Shown here: piece after piece, positions 1 to 6,853 of the stretch | Layout of the letters: each line of letters begins with the position of its first letter | Position numbering within the stretch: position 1 is the stretch's first letter | Assembly (NCBI RefSeq): GCF_016901035.1 | Contig: NZ_JAFEUF010000038.1 | Coordinates: 1-42,449, forward strand | Reading direction: 5' to 3' | DNA from: Streptomyces durocortorensis | GTDB taxonomy: Bacteria > Actinomycetota > Actinomycetes > Streptomycetales > Streptomycetaceae | Length of the DNA stretch: 42,449 nt | Position numbers and translations under genes: made by a program | Notes under the pieces: generated by a model | Database searches by the model: none | What the model was told of the DNA's origin: nothing | What the model saw: the letters and a program-made list of their open reading frames with translations, nothing else

Positions 1-191
1 CCGCCCCGGGGGGGGCGGGGGGGCGCCCCCCCCGGGCCCCCCCGGGGGGGGGGGGGCCCCCCGTGTGCCGCCCGGGGGGCCCCGCCGCGGGGGGCGCGGC
101 CGCCGCCGGCGATACGGACCAGGCCCCCTACCCGCCCACTCGGCCCCACACCCATCCCTTCCCCTCGTCACCGCGTCTTTCAGGAGGTTCC
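1..191. other. G/C homopolymer contig edge and leader of first gene
   Basis: The first ~110 bases consist almost only of long G and C runs, unlike anything else in the window even at this GC content. This looks like low-quality sequence at a contig end, so frames that begin in it should not be trusted. From about position 112 the sequence becomes ordinary and ends in an AGGAGG ribosome binding site at 182-187, 4 bases before the ATG at 192. Confidence 0.7.
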
Positions 192-1517
192 ATGCGCACC
201 CCGTTCCGCTCCCGACGTACCGTTCTGACCGGCGGCGCAGCCGCCCTCGTACTCACCCTGGCCATCAGCCCGACCGCCACCGCGGACACCAGCCGGCCCT
301 CGCGGCAGGGTGGTTCCCTCGTGCTCGTCGGCGGCGGCCTGAAAGAGGACAACACCCAGGTCTACGGTGAGATCATCGAGCGGGCCGGCGGCGCCCGCGC
401 CCGCATCGGCGTGATCACCGCCTCCTCGGTTCCCGCCAGCCAGGACCCGTACGCCGACGACCCCGACAAGTGCAGCAACTCCGCGTGCAACGGGGCGTAC
501 TACTCCGAGGTGTTCGAACGGCACGGCGCGGCTGACGCCCAGTGGATCCCCGTTGATCTCGACCACATCGCGAACGCCGACTCGGAGGCCGTCGTCCGGC
601 AGGTCAACTCCATGAGCGGATTCTTCTTCGGCGGCGGGGACCAGTCCCGCTACCTCACCACTCTCCTGAACGGGGCCGCGCACAGGGACTCCAAGGTGCT
701 GGCGGCCATCCGCGCCAAACTGGCGGCTGGAGCCGTCGTGTCAGGTTCCAGCGCCGGGGCGCAGATCACCGCGGGCGCCCACATGGTGACGGGCGGCGAG
801 TCGTACGAAGGGCTGCGGGACGGCAGCAGCCCCGGCTATTTCGAGGACGCGACACGCCTCGGGTACGAGCCGGAGGGCGGTTTTGGCTTCCTCCGCTCCG
901 GACTGATAGACACCCACACCGGGGCGTACGGCCGCGAGGGCCGGGCGATGCGGCTGGCCGTCGACACCGGGCACGACCGGGTGTACGCGCTGGAGGAGAA
1001 CACCGCCCTCCTGGTGGAGCACCCCGGCGGACCGCGCGAGCGCGTGCGGGTGCTCGGACCGCGCGGCGTAGCCGTGTTCGACATGCGGCGGGCTCGCGTC
1101 CACGAAGGGCCGAAGACCGCCGGACGAGGCGTCGACGGGAAGCGCGCCACCTGGTCGCTGAGCGGTGTGCGCTACGACTATCTGACGGACGGCGACCGCT
1201 ACGACCCCTGGCTCCGGCTCACGCTCCCGGCCTACGGGAAGCGCCCCCTCGCACCCCGCTCGACCACGCCCGTTCCCGCCAACACCGACGTCTTCCACTC
1301 CGCGGCCAACCCCGCAGGCGCCCCGTACTCCTTCCTGACCACCGCCCGCGCCCTGGCGGCCACCGCCGCCCAGCGCACGGCCGAGGCCACGAGCTACGAG
1401 GACGGGCCGCGCTTCACGGTCACCTTCGCGAAGTCTCCGGGGTTCACCGCGTGGAGCGGTGACGGCGCAACCCCGCAGACCCTGACCGGGCTGAGCATCC
1501 GCGTAACCGACCGGTAG
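192..1517 (+). CDS. Secreted cyanophycinase-like peptidase (family S51)
   Basis: 441 residues. The ATG at 192 is chosen because AGGAGG lies just upstream and the protein then opens with a twin-arginine type signal peptide (SRRTVLTG, then a hydrophobic stretch ending near ATA, residue 31). The frame remains open further upstream only through the G/C-run region. The mature part begins GGSLVLVGGGL and has the S51/class I glutamine amidotransferase-like elbow SGSSAGA, with the likely nucleophile at Ser187, preceded by FFFGGGDQSRY. Cyanophycinases cleave cyanophycin or related beta-aspartyl peptides; whether this one uses cyanophycin or another isopeptide is not visible. It is followed at 100 bases by an RpiR-type regulator on the same strand. 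Confidence 0.8.
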   Translation: MRTPFRSRRTVLTGGAAALVLTLAISPTATADTSRPSRQGGSLVLVGGGLKEDNTQVYGEIIERAGGARARIGVITASSVPASQDPYADDPDKCSNSACNGAYYSEVFERHGAADAQWIPVDLDHIANADSEAVVRQVNSMSGFFFGGGDQSRYLTTLLNGAAHRDSKVLAAIRAKLAAGAVVSGSSAGAQITAGAHMVTGGESYEGLRDGSSPGYFEDATRLGYEPEGGFGFLRSGLIDTHTGAYGREGRAMRLAVDTGHDRVYALEENTALLVEHPGGPRERVRVLGPRGVAVFDMRRARVHEGPKTAGRGVDGKRATWSLSGVRYDYLTDGDRYDPWLRLTLPAYGKRPLAPRSTTPVPANTDVFHSAANPAGAPYSFLTTARALAATAAQRTAEATSYEDGPRFTVTFAKSPGFTAWSGDGATPQTLTGLSIRVTDR

Positions 1518-1617
1518 TCATGAGCGCGCCCTTCCCGGCGGGACCGGTCGACAGCGGCGGCAGGTCACGCCAGTAGGCTCCCGGAGAACCCGCACATCTC
1601 AGAAGGGAGCCGGACAG

Positions 1618-2547
1618 ATGGCCTCAACGACGCTCGCCGACGACATCCGGCAGAAGCTGGGCACGCTGAGCCCGGCCGAGCGCAAGGTCGCCCGCGTGAT
1701 CCTGGCGGGCTACCCGGCGGCCGGGTTCGAGACGGTCGCGGTGCTCGCCGAGCGGGCCGCCGTCAGCGCGCCCACGGTGATCCGCTTCGTCAACCGACTC
1801 GGCTACCAGGGCTTCCCCGACTTCCAGGCCGTCCTGCGCGAAGAACTCGACGCGCGCAACGCCTCCCCGCTCTCCCTCTACGAGTCGGCCGGCTTCGGCC
1901 GGAGCGAAGCGGACGAGGGCAGGGACGGGGGCACGCCGGACGACGGCACGCGCCGAAGGACTCAGGAGGACACCGGCCCGGACTCGGCGCTCCTGCGGCG
2001 CGGCAGCCAGGTCTTCACCGGGGCCGTCACCGCCACCCTCGCCGAACTGCCACCGCACGACTTCGAACACGCGGTACGGCTCCTCTCGGACCGGAAGCGC
2101 CGCATCACCCTGGCCGGTGGCCGTTTCACCCACCTGCTCGCCCAGTACCTCGGCCTGCACCTGATGCAACTGCGGGACGACGTGCGGTTCCTGCCCGACC
2201 GTGACGTCGAACGCACCGCGGTCCTCGCCGCGCTCACCCGGCGCGACGTGCTGGTCGTCTTCGACTACCGCCGCTACGAGAGCGACAAGACCACCATGGC
2301 GGCACTCGTCCAGGAGCAGGGCGGCAAAGTGGTCCTGTTCACCGACACCTGGCTCTCCCCCGCCGCACCGCACGCCGAGGTCGTACTGCCCAGCCGGGTC
2401 ACGGCGCCCTCCCCCTACGACAGCCTCGTGCCGACCCTCGCCGTGCTGGAGACCGTCGTGGCGGGCGTCATCAAGGCACTGGGCGACGAGGCCAGAAAGC
2501 GCATGCAGCACGGCGAGGACGTCGCACGGCGGACAGGGCTTTACTGA
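1618..2547 (+). CDS. MurR/RpiR family transcriptional regulator
   Basis: 309 residues, ATG preceded by AAGGGAG at 1602-1608. Residues ~1-85 form the RpiR-type helix-turn-helix (LAERAAVSAPTVIRFVNRLGY), and residues ~140-290 a SIS phosphosugar-binding fold (RRITLAGGRFTHLLAQYLG, then DVLVVFDYRRYE). Between them lies a ~30-residue acidic, charged linker (about residues 95-125) that looks disordered. RpiR proteins usually sense a phosphosugar or a related small ligand. The only intact neighbour is the S51 peptidase upstream, so its target may be that gene; this is inference. The gene lies outside the repeat-bounded segment. Confidence 0.85.
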   Translation: MASTTLADDIRQKLGTLSPAERKVARVILAGYPAAGFETVAVLAERAAVSAPTVIRFVNRLGYQGFPDFQAVLREELDARNASPLSLYESAGFGRSEADEGRDGGTPDDGTRRRTQEDTGPDSALLRRGSQVFTGAVTATLAELPPHDFEHAVRLLSDRKRRITLAGGRFTHLLAQYLGLHLMQLRDDVRFLPDRDVERTAVLAALTRRDVLVVFDYRRYESDKTTMAALVQEQGGKVVLFTDTWLSPAAPHAEVVLPSRVTAPSPYDSLVPTLAVLETVVAGVIKALGDEARKRMQHGEDVARRTGLY

Positions 2548-2591
2548 AGCGGCGCCGGTGAAAGGAATCCTCGCCATGCCGGGGTGCCGAT

Positions 2592-2705
2592 CTCATCGGG
2601 ACCGACGTCGCGATGGCGTCGGCGCCCTTCCTGACGTACGCGGGCCACCCCCTGAACGAACCCCGCTACATCGACGAGGCCGTTAGCCAGGCCGTCCTCG
2701 TGTAG
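2592..2705 (+). pseudogene. Unidentified C-terminal gene fragment
   Basis: A 37-codon stretch ending in TAG reads like a real protein tail (GTDVAMASAPFLTYAGHPLN, then EPRYIDEAVSQAVLV) but has no plausible start or upstream domain in its frame. It sits directly after the RpiR gene and before the sulfatase fragment, so it fits a zone of eroded genes. I do not recognise the family. Confidence 0.3.
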
Positions 2706-2968
2706 ACGAGTTTCAAGACCCCGACAACGGTCGGCTGCACCACCGTTGGCTCAGCCGACCACTCCAGAAGTACCTGGCGACCGTTCCGCTTGACCTCGTC
2801 GAGCTCATCCTCGACCGAAGTCTCCAATACGAACCATTTGAGCCCAGCGGCAACCCTGATCTGCACTTCGTCGGCATCAGCACGTCCCGCGGAAGTGCCG
2901 CCGAGGGCTTGGGCGATCCACTTCTCTCCGACCCGGACGGCACCCGCACCGCGCTTGTGTCTCCCCAT
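2666..2968 (-). CDS. Small hypothetical protein, possibly relic
   Basis: About 100 residues from ATG at 2968; the frame can extend to a GTG at 3022. The composition is balanced (KWIAQALGGT, GLKWFVLETSVEDELDEVKR, RQVLLEWSAEPTVV), unlike the Arg/Pro-rich translations of nearby noncoding frames, so it may be or have been a real gene. No family is recognised and no good ribosome binding site is seen. Its 3' end overlaps the C-terminal fragment on the other strand, which argues that one or both are decayed. Confidence 0.35.
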   Translation of the reverse strand: MGRHKRGAGAVRVGEKWIAQALGGTSAGRADADEVQIRVAAGLKWFVLETSVEDELDEVKRNGRQVLLEWSAEPTVVQPTVVGVLKLVYTRTAWLTASSM

Positions 2969-3201
2969 CCGTACCGCATAGCGGCCGATCCGTCCCTTGC
3001 AGTCCGCTCCTGCGCCGCCCACATCCCCCAGCCGACCGTTCCCCGCGGCTGTACTGAGGGTGTTCGTTCCTTACGGCGCTGTCCGCTGCGGCACCCCCAA
3101 GGGTTGGAGGTCTGCAGAGCCTACGGAAGCAGGACTTCGGGCATGTGCTGGTAGGCGATCGGGCGTAGTCAGGGGGCGGCGGCTGTACCGCCCACGCTCG
3201 T

Positions 3202-3819
3202 GTGGAGCGGACTTGTCGTGGCCGGCCCGAAGCATTCCCGCAGGAGTTCAGGGCGGGTGCACAGGTCGTCGGCTGTGACGGTGAGCAGTTCACCTTCGCC
3301 AAGGGCGTGCCGACCCTGCGCACCCCCAGCCAAACCTTCTTCAACCCGTACCGGCACGGCACCCTCCTCTTCGACCTCCAGAGCGATCCCGAGCAGCGCA
3401 CCCCTCTCCTCGACGACTCGGCCGAACTGCGGATGGCTCCCCTCCTGGTGGAACTGATGCGGGCCACGGACGCGCCGCCCAGCCAGTACGAACGGCTCGG
3501 GCTGCCGGCGGGAGGGCCGGTGGGCCAGGAGCATCTGCTGGCCCGTGCGCAGGCGGCCCAGGCGGGCGAATCGGCCGAACCACTGCCACGCGCCGACGAC
3601 TACCCGGCCGGCCGCCTTACGCTCCGCACTCCCGTCAAGGCCCTGATATCCGACCCCGTCGCGGTGGAGGTGCTGCGCCGTCACCTGCCGGGACTCGTCG
3701 ACTCCGAACTCCTCCAGGTCGTCGGAGCCACACCGCTCATCGACCTGGTCGCGCTCGCAGGCGGGGAGCTCTCCCCGGCAGGACTGCGGGAAGTCGCGGA
3801 GGAGCTGGCCGCGCTCTGA
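3202..3819 (+). pseudogene. Truncated sulfatase, C-terminal part only
   Basis: About 205 codons with no sulfatase N-terminus: the CxPSR active-site region and metal-binding residues are absent. What remains matches the tail of bacterial type I sulfatases (GTLLFDLQSDPEQRTPLLDD, then VELMRATDAPPSQYERLGLP). It is followed by a Gln/Ala/Glu-rich linker and a small helical module (VKALISDPVAVEVLRRHLPG, VALAGGELSPAGLREVAEEL) of the kind sometimes appended to secreted glycosidases (from memory). The first ~15 residues look like unrelated sequence, so the break is near 3215-3240. The gene cannot encode an active sulfatase. Confidence 0.65.
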
Positions 3820-4039
3820 GCTCTGTCGAACGCGCAACACAGGGCTGGAGACGCGGCACAGGGTTCAGGAACCAAGCACCAGAGCGCAGGGACAGATGGT
3901 CAGCGGTTTGATGCACGATCGTGTGCATCCTCCCCAGGTGTGCGTCGCCGCGCAGGACCGCTCGCCCAGCCCTGCTCGTAGCTGGGCCTCTCTCACTTGG
4001 TGCGGCCGGATATCACTCCTACAGTGACGGCACGCAGCC

Positions 4040-4098
4040 TTACCCGAGGAACGACAGACCAACCTGCCGGTTTGCATTGTCGCGATTTGTATCCACCA
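4040..4098 (-). pseudogene. Displaced 3' end of a yjbQ gene
   Basis: Read on the minus strand, 4098 to 4040 encodes LVDTNRDNANRQVGLSFLG followed by TAA. This is the conserved C-terminus of YjbQ; the intact gene at 41578-42000 ends LVDTNRDNASRQVRLTFLG. Similarity stops abruptly at 4098: beyond it there is no further yjbQ coding sequence, so this is only the tail of the gene. It is best explained as the old 3' end pushed away when a DNA segment inserted into yjbQ. Confidence 0.75.
4072..4098. repeat. Left direct repeat, candidate attachment site
   Basis: 27 bases identical, in the same orientation, to 41610-41636 (begins TTGCATTGTCGCGATTTG, ends ATCCACCA). Weaker similarity extends leftward to about 3998 here and 41534 in the other copy, while nothing is shared to the right of the core. 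A perfect core with diverged flanks on one side is typical of att sites made when an element carries its own version of a target gene's 3' end. The two copies lie 37,538 bases apart. Confidence 0.65.
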
Positions 4099-4190
4099 AA
4101 CTCCGTTAAGGCAACTGCCAAGATATCCGCCAAGCGCGGAGGAGCAGCGTTGCGCTGGAGCAGGTCAGTTCTACCTTGCGGACTGGCGGT

Positions 4191-5237
4191 TCAGCTGCGT
4201 GTTGACTTTCGCACGACGAGCTCGGGCCGCAAGACAATGTTCCGATGGGTATGGGCACCGCCAGCGCTGCCGCTGGCCTCGCCAAGGAGGAGGTCTACGG
4301 CCCGGGAGCCGAGTTCGTATGCCGGTTGGCGCACGGAGGTCAGTGGCACAGCCGCGGCCGCTGCGTACTCGATGTCGTCGTAGCCGACGATGGCCAGGTC
4401 ACGCGGCACGCTGATGCCGGCCTCGTAGGCGGCCTGCAGCACACCCAGGGCCATCAGGTCGTTGGAGCAGAAGACTGCGGACGGCCTCCGGGCCAGGCCG
4501 AGCAGGCGCGCGAGTGCGTCCCTCCCAGCTGATACGTCAGCAGTGTCAGAGGGGATCTCCGTGACGTGGTCCGTTTGGCCCGCCTCGGCGAGTGCGCGGA
4601 GCAGGCCGGTTCCACGGTCGGCTACTTGACGCAGGTGAGCGGGTCCCCTGACATAGGCGATCGACCGGTGACCTGCGGCAGCGAGGTGCCGGCCGGCCAT
4701 CTCGCCGCCCGTGACGTCGTCGACGGACACGGAGCAGGTGTCCGGGCCAGTGGCCCGGCAGTCCGCCAGGACATAGGGGATGCCTTGTCGGCGGAGGGCT
4801 CCGAGGGCCGGCGTCCTGGTGGCGGCGGGCGTGACCAGGACACCGCGTACACGGTGTTCCGCGAACAGGTCGAGGTAGTGCGACTCGTCCGTGCCACCCC
4901 GGCCGCTGCTGCAGACCATAACGCCCAGTCCGGCAGCCCGCGCTGCCGTCTCGGCGCCGCGGGCGATCTCCACGTAGAAGGGGTTTGCCAGGTCGAGGAC
5001 CAGGAGGGCGAGCAGGCGGCTTCGGCCACCGCGGAGTTGGCGGGCGTGCTCGCTGCGGACGTAGCCCAGTTCCTTGATCACGGTCTGGACCCGCTCTCGG
5101 GTGCGTTCCGAGACGCGGCGGGGGGTGTTGAGCACGTTGGAGACGGTCCCCACGGACACGCCCGCGTGGTGCGCGACATACTTGATGCTGGGGCCCGGAG
5201 AGCGGGCGGCCTGAGAGGACTGGCCAGTGTCGTTCAT
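4191..5237 (-). CDS. LacI family regulator of the rhamnose operon
   Basis: 348 residues. The ATG at 5237 overlaps the rhaB stop codon (ATGA), so translation is probably coupled. The LacI helix-turn-helix is near the N-terminus (IKYVAHHAGVSVGTVSNVLN) after a ~16-residue extension, with the hinge helix around ERVQTVIKELGYVRSEHARQ. The periplasmic-binding-protein-like sensor domain follows (LLALLVLDLANPFYVEIARG, VFCSNDLMALGVLQAA, LAIVGYDDIEYAAAAAVPLT). Being last in the rha operon suggests that it senses rhamnose or a derivative and controls the operon, possibly through the operator at 10134-10149. The second LacI protein at 15668 is an equally possible binder of that site. Confidence 0.88.
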   Translation of the reverse strand: MNDTGQSSQAARSPGPSIKYVAHHAGVSVGTVSNVLNTPRRVSERTRERVQTVIKELGYVRSEHARQLRGGRSRLLALLVLDLANPFYVEIARGAETAARAAGLGVMVCSSGRGGTDESHYLDLFAEHRVRGVLVTPAATRTPALGALRRQGIPYVLADCRATGPDTCSVSVDDVTGGEMAGRHLAAAGHRSIAYVRGPAHLRQVADRGTGLLRALAEAGQTDHVTEIPSDTADVSAGRDALARLLGLARRPSAVFCSNDLMALGVLQAAYEAGISVPRDLAIVGYDDIEYAAAAAVPLTSVRQPAYELGSRAVDLLLGEASGSAGGAHTHRNIVLRPELVVRKSTRS

Positions 5238-6718
5238 GGTCTCAGCCGGGCTGCGGCGGTGTCCCAGTCCGTCTGCCGTCCCTGGGGCGTGTACTGGCGC
5301 AGGGCCTGTGTGTCGGCGATGAGTGCTCGCATGTGGCCCAGGTCGCTGACAACGCCGGTCGCGCGTGCTTGGACCAGGACGTTGCCGAGTGCTGTGGCCT
5401 CCGCGGGTCCTGCGGTGACGGGTAGCCCTGTGGCGTCTGCGGTCAGCTGGCAGAGCAGCGCGTTGCGGGAGCCACCGCCCACGAGGTGGATTCTGGTGAT
5501 GGTGCGTCGCGCGAGCGTGGCGGCTCGGGCGAGTACCGCGCGGTGCGCCAGCGCAAGGCTCTCCAGGATGCACCGGACAACGGCGCCTTGGTTGGTGGGG
5601 ACAGGTTGTCCGGTGCGTAGGCAGAAGTCCCTGATACGGCGTGGCATGTCGCCCGGAGCCAGGAAGGAAGGGTCGTCGGGGTCGATGACCGAGGCGAAGG
5701 GCTCGGCGTGCTCGGCTGCTGTGAGCAGACCGGGCAGGTGGGTGGGGAGGCCTTGCTCGTCCCAGGTGCGGCGGCACTCCTCGAGGAGCCACATGCCCAT
5801 GATGTTCCGCAGGTAGCGGATGGTGCCGTCGATGCCCTGTTCGTTCGTGAAATTGGCCCGCCTGGATGTCTCGGTGAGGACAGGTGTGTCGAGTTCCAGT
5901 CCGGCAAGAGACCAGGTGCCACAGGAGATGTATGCGAATTGGTCGTCCCTGGCGGGCACGGCTGCGACGGCGGAGGCGGTGTCGTGGGAGGCGACGGTGG
6001 TCAGCGGGGTCCTCGCGGGCAGAGCGGTCACGGTGGCGATGTGTGGAAGGAGGGTGCCTGCGGGGTCGCAGGGCCGGCGCAGGGGTGGAAGGAGTGACGG
6101 GCGTATGCCGAGTTGCCTGAGCAGTGGGAGGGACCAAGTCGCCTTGCTCACGTCGAAGAGACCGGTCGTGGAGGCATTCGTCACCTCCGCGCCGACTGTT
6201 CCGGTGAGCCAGTTGGTGAGGAGGTCGGGAATGAGCAGCAGCTTCGCCGCGGCGGGGAAGGCTGCCGTCGTCCGGTGGGCGGCGATCTGGTGGATCGTGT
6301 TGAAGGGGAGGTGCTGCAGGCCGGTGATGCGGTAGAGCTCGCTCTCGTCGAAGGTCTTGGTCACGCGGCGGGCCGTGTGGTCGGTGCGGGCATCCCGATA
6401 GTGGAACGGTGAGCCGATGAGGGTGCCGTCGGCGTCGAGAAGGCCGTAGTCGACGGCCCAGGTGTCGATGCCGATGGACGCGATGTCGGCGGCCTTTCCC
6501 GCGATGCGCAGTCCGTCTAGGGTGCTCTGGAAGAGTGCGGTGATGTTCCAGTGCAGCCCGTCGGCCAAGCGCAGGGGTGTGTTGTCGAATCGCTGTACTT
6601 CGGTGAGGTCGAGGTGCCCTCTGCCCACGCGGCCCAGCATGACGCGGCCGCTGGTGGCTCCGAGGTCCACGGCGGCGTACGTGGAGGAGTGGGCGTGCGA
6701 TCGGGTGGTCGTGGTCAC
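5234..6718 (-). CDS. rhaB: L-rhamnulokinase RhaB
   Basis: 494 residues, FGGY carbohydrate kinase. It phosphorylates L-rhamnulose to L-rhamnulose 1-phosphate with ATP, the second step of rhamnose use. Visible are the N-terminal phosphate loop AVDLGATSGRVMLGR, the sugar-site segment IDTWAVDYGLLDADG, the HDTASAVAAVP region, GTWSLAGLE and the adenosine motif VGGGSRNALLCQLTADATG. Length is normal for RhaB. The start is GTG at 6718 with GAGGA upstream. It follows rhaEW on the same strand after a 135-base gap holding a strong stem-loop, and its stop overlaps the start of lacI. Confidence 0.93.
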   Translation of the reverse strand: MTTTTRSHAHSSTYAAVDLGATSGRVMLGRVGRGHLDLTEVQRFDNTPLRLADGLHWNITALFQSTLDGLRIAGKAADIASIGIDTWAVDYGLLDADGTLIGSPFHYRDARTDHTARRVTKTFDESELYRITGLQHLPFNTIHQIAAHRTTAAFPAAAKLLLIPDLLTNWLTGTVGAEVTNASTTGLFDVSKATWSLPLLRQLGIRPSLLPPLRRPCDPAGTLLPHIATVTALPARTPLTTVASHDTASAVAAVPARDDQFAYISCGTWSLAGLELDTPVLTETSRRANFTNEQGIDGTIRYLRNIMGMWLLEECRRTWDEQGLPTHLPGLLTAAEHAEPFASVIDPDDPSFLAPGDMPRRIRDFCLRTGQPVPTNQGAVVRCILESLALAHRAVLARAATLARRTITRIHLVGGGSRNALLCQLTADATGLPVTAGPAEATALGNVLVQARATGVVSDLGHMRALIADTQALRQYTPQGRQTDWDTAAARLRP

Positions 6719-6749
6719 GTGGGTCCTCGGTGTGCTTGTTCGGGGGCCG

Positions 6750-6797
6750 CCGACGGGGCGGAGCGCTGTGCGGGGATGAGTGGCTCCGTCCCGTCGG
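6750..6797. other. Strong stem-loop between rhaEW and rhaB
   Basis: Arms CCGACGGGGCGGAGC (6750-6764) and GCTCCGTCCCGTCGG (6783-6797) pair over 15 positions with one non-Watson-Crick position and an 18-base loop. No T run follows in the direction of transcription (minus). It could act as a processing or stabilising hairpin, or a partial terminator that lowers rhaB and lacI expression relative to rhaI and rhaEW. Confidence 0.5.
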
Positions 6798-6853
6798 CGA
6801 CGTGCCTGCGGCTCGGCCCGGTCAGGTAGCCGGGCGGCAGGCGCCTGGGGGTG

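Larger units (their letters stand above)
3820..4190. other. Intergenic stretch holding the left repeat
   Basis: 371 bases between the sulfatase fragment and the end of the lacI gene. Apart from the yjbQ tail and direct repeat at 4040-4098, and a short palindrome CACGATCGTG at 3914-3923, I see no gene, RNA or integrase remnant. Confidence 0.5.

Noticed and set aside
3914..3923. Palindrome CACGATCGTG
   Set aside because: Ten bases only, with no gene start near it; chance occurrence is likely.
5238..6137. Open frame extending the lacI gene ~300 codons upstream
   Set aside because: The extension lies antiframe within rhaB, is rich in Arg, Pro and His, and precedes the normal LacI DNA-binding start; it is a GC-driven shadow.
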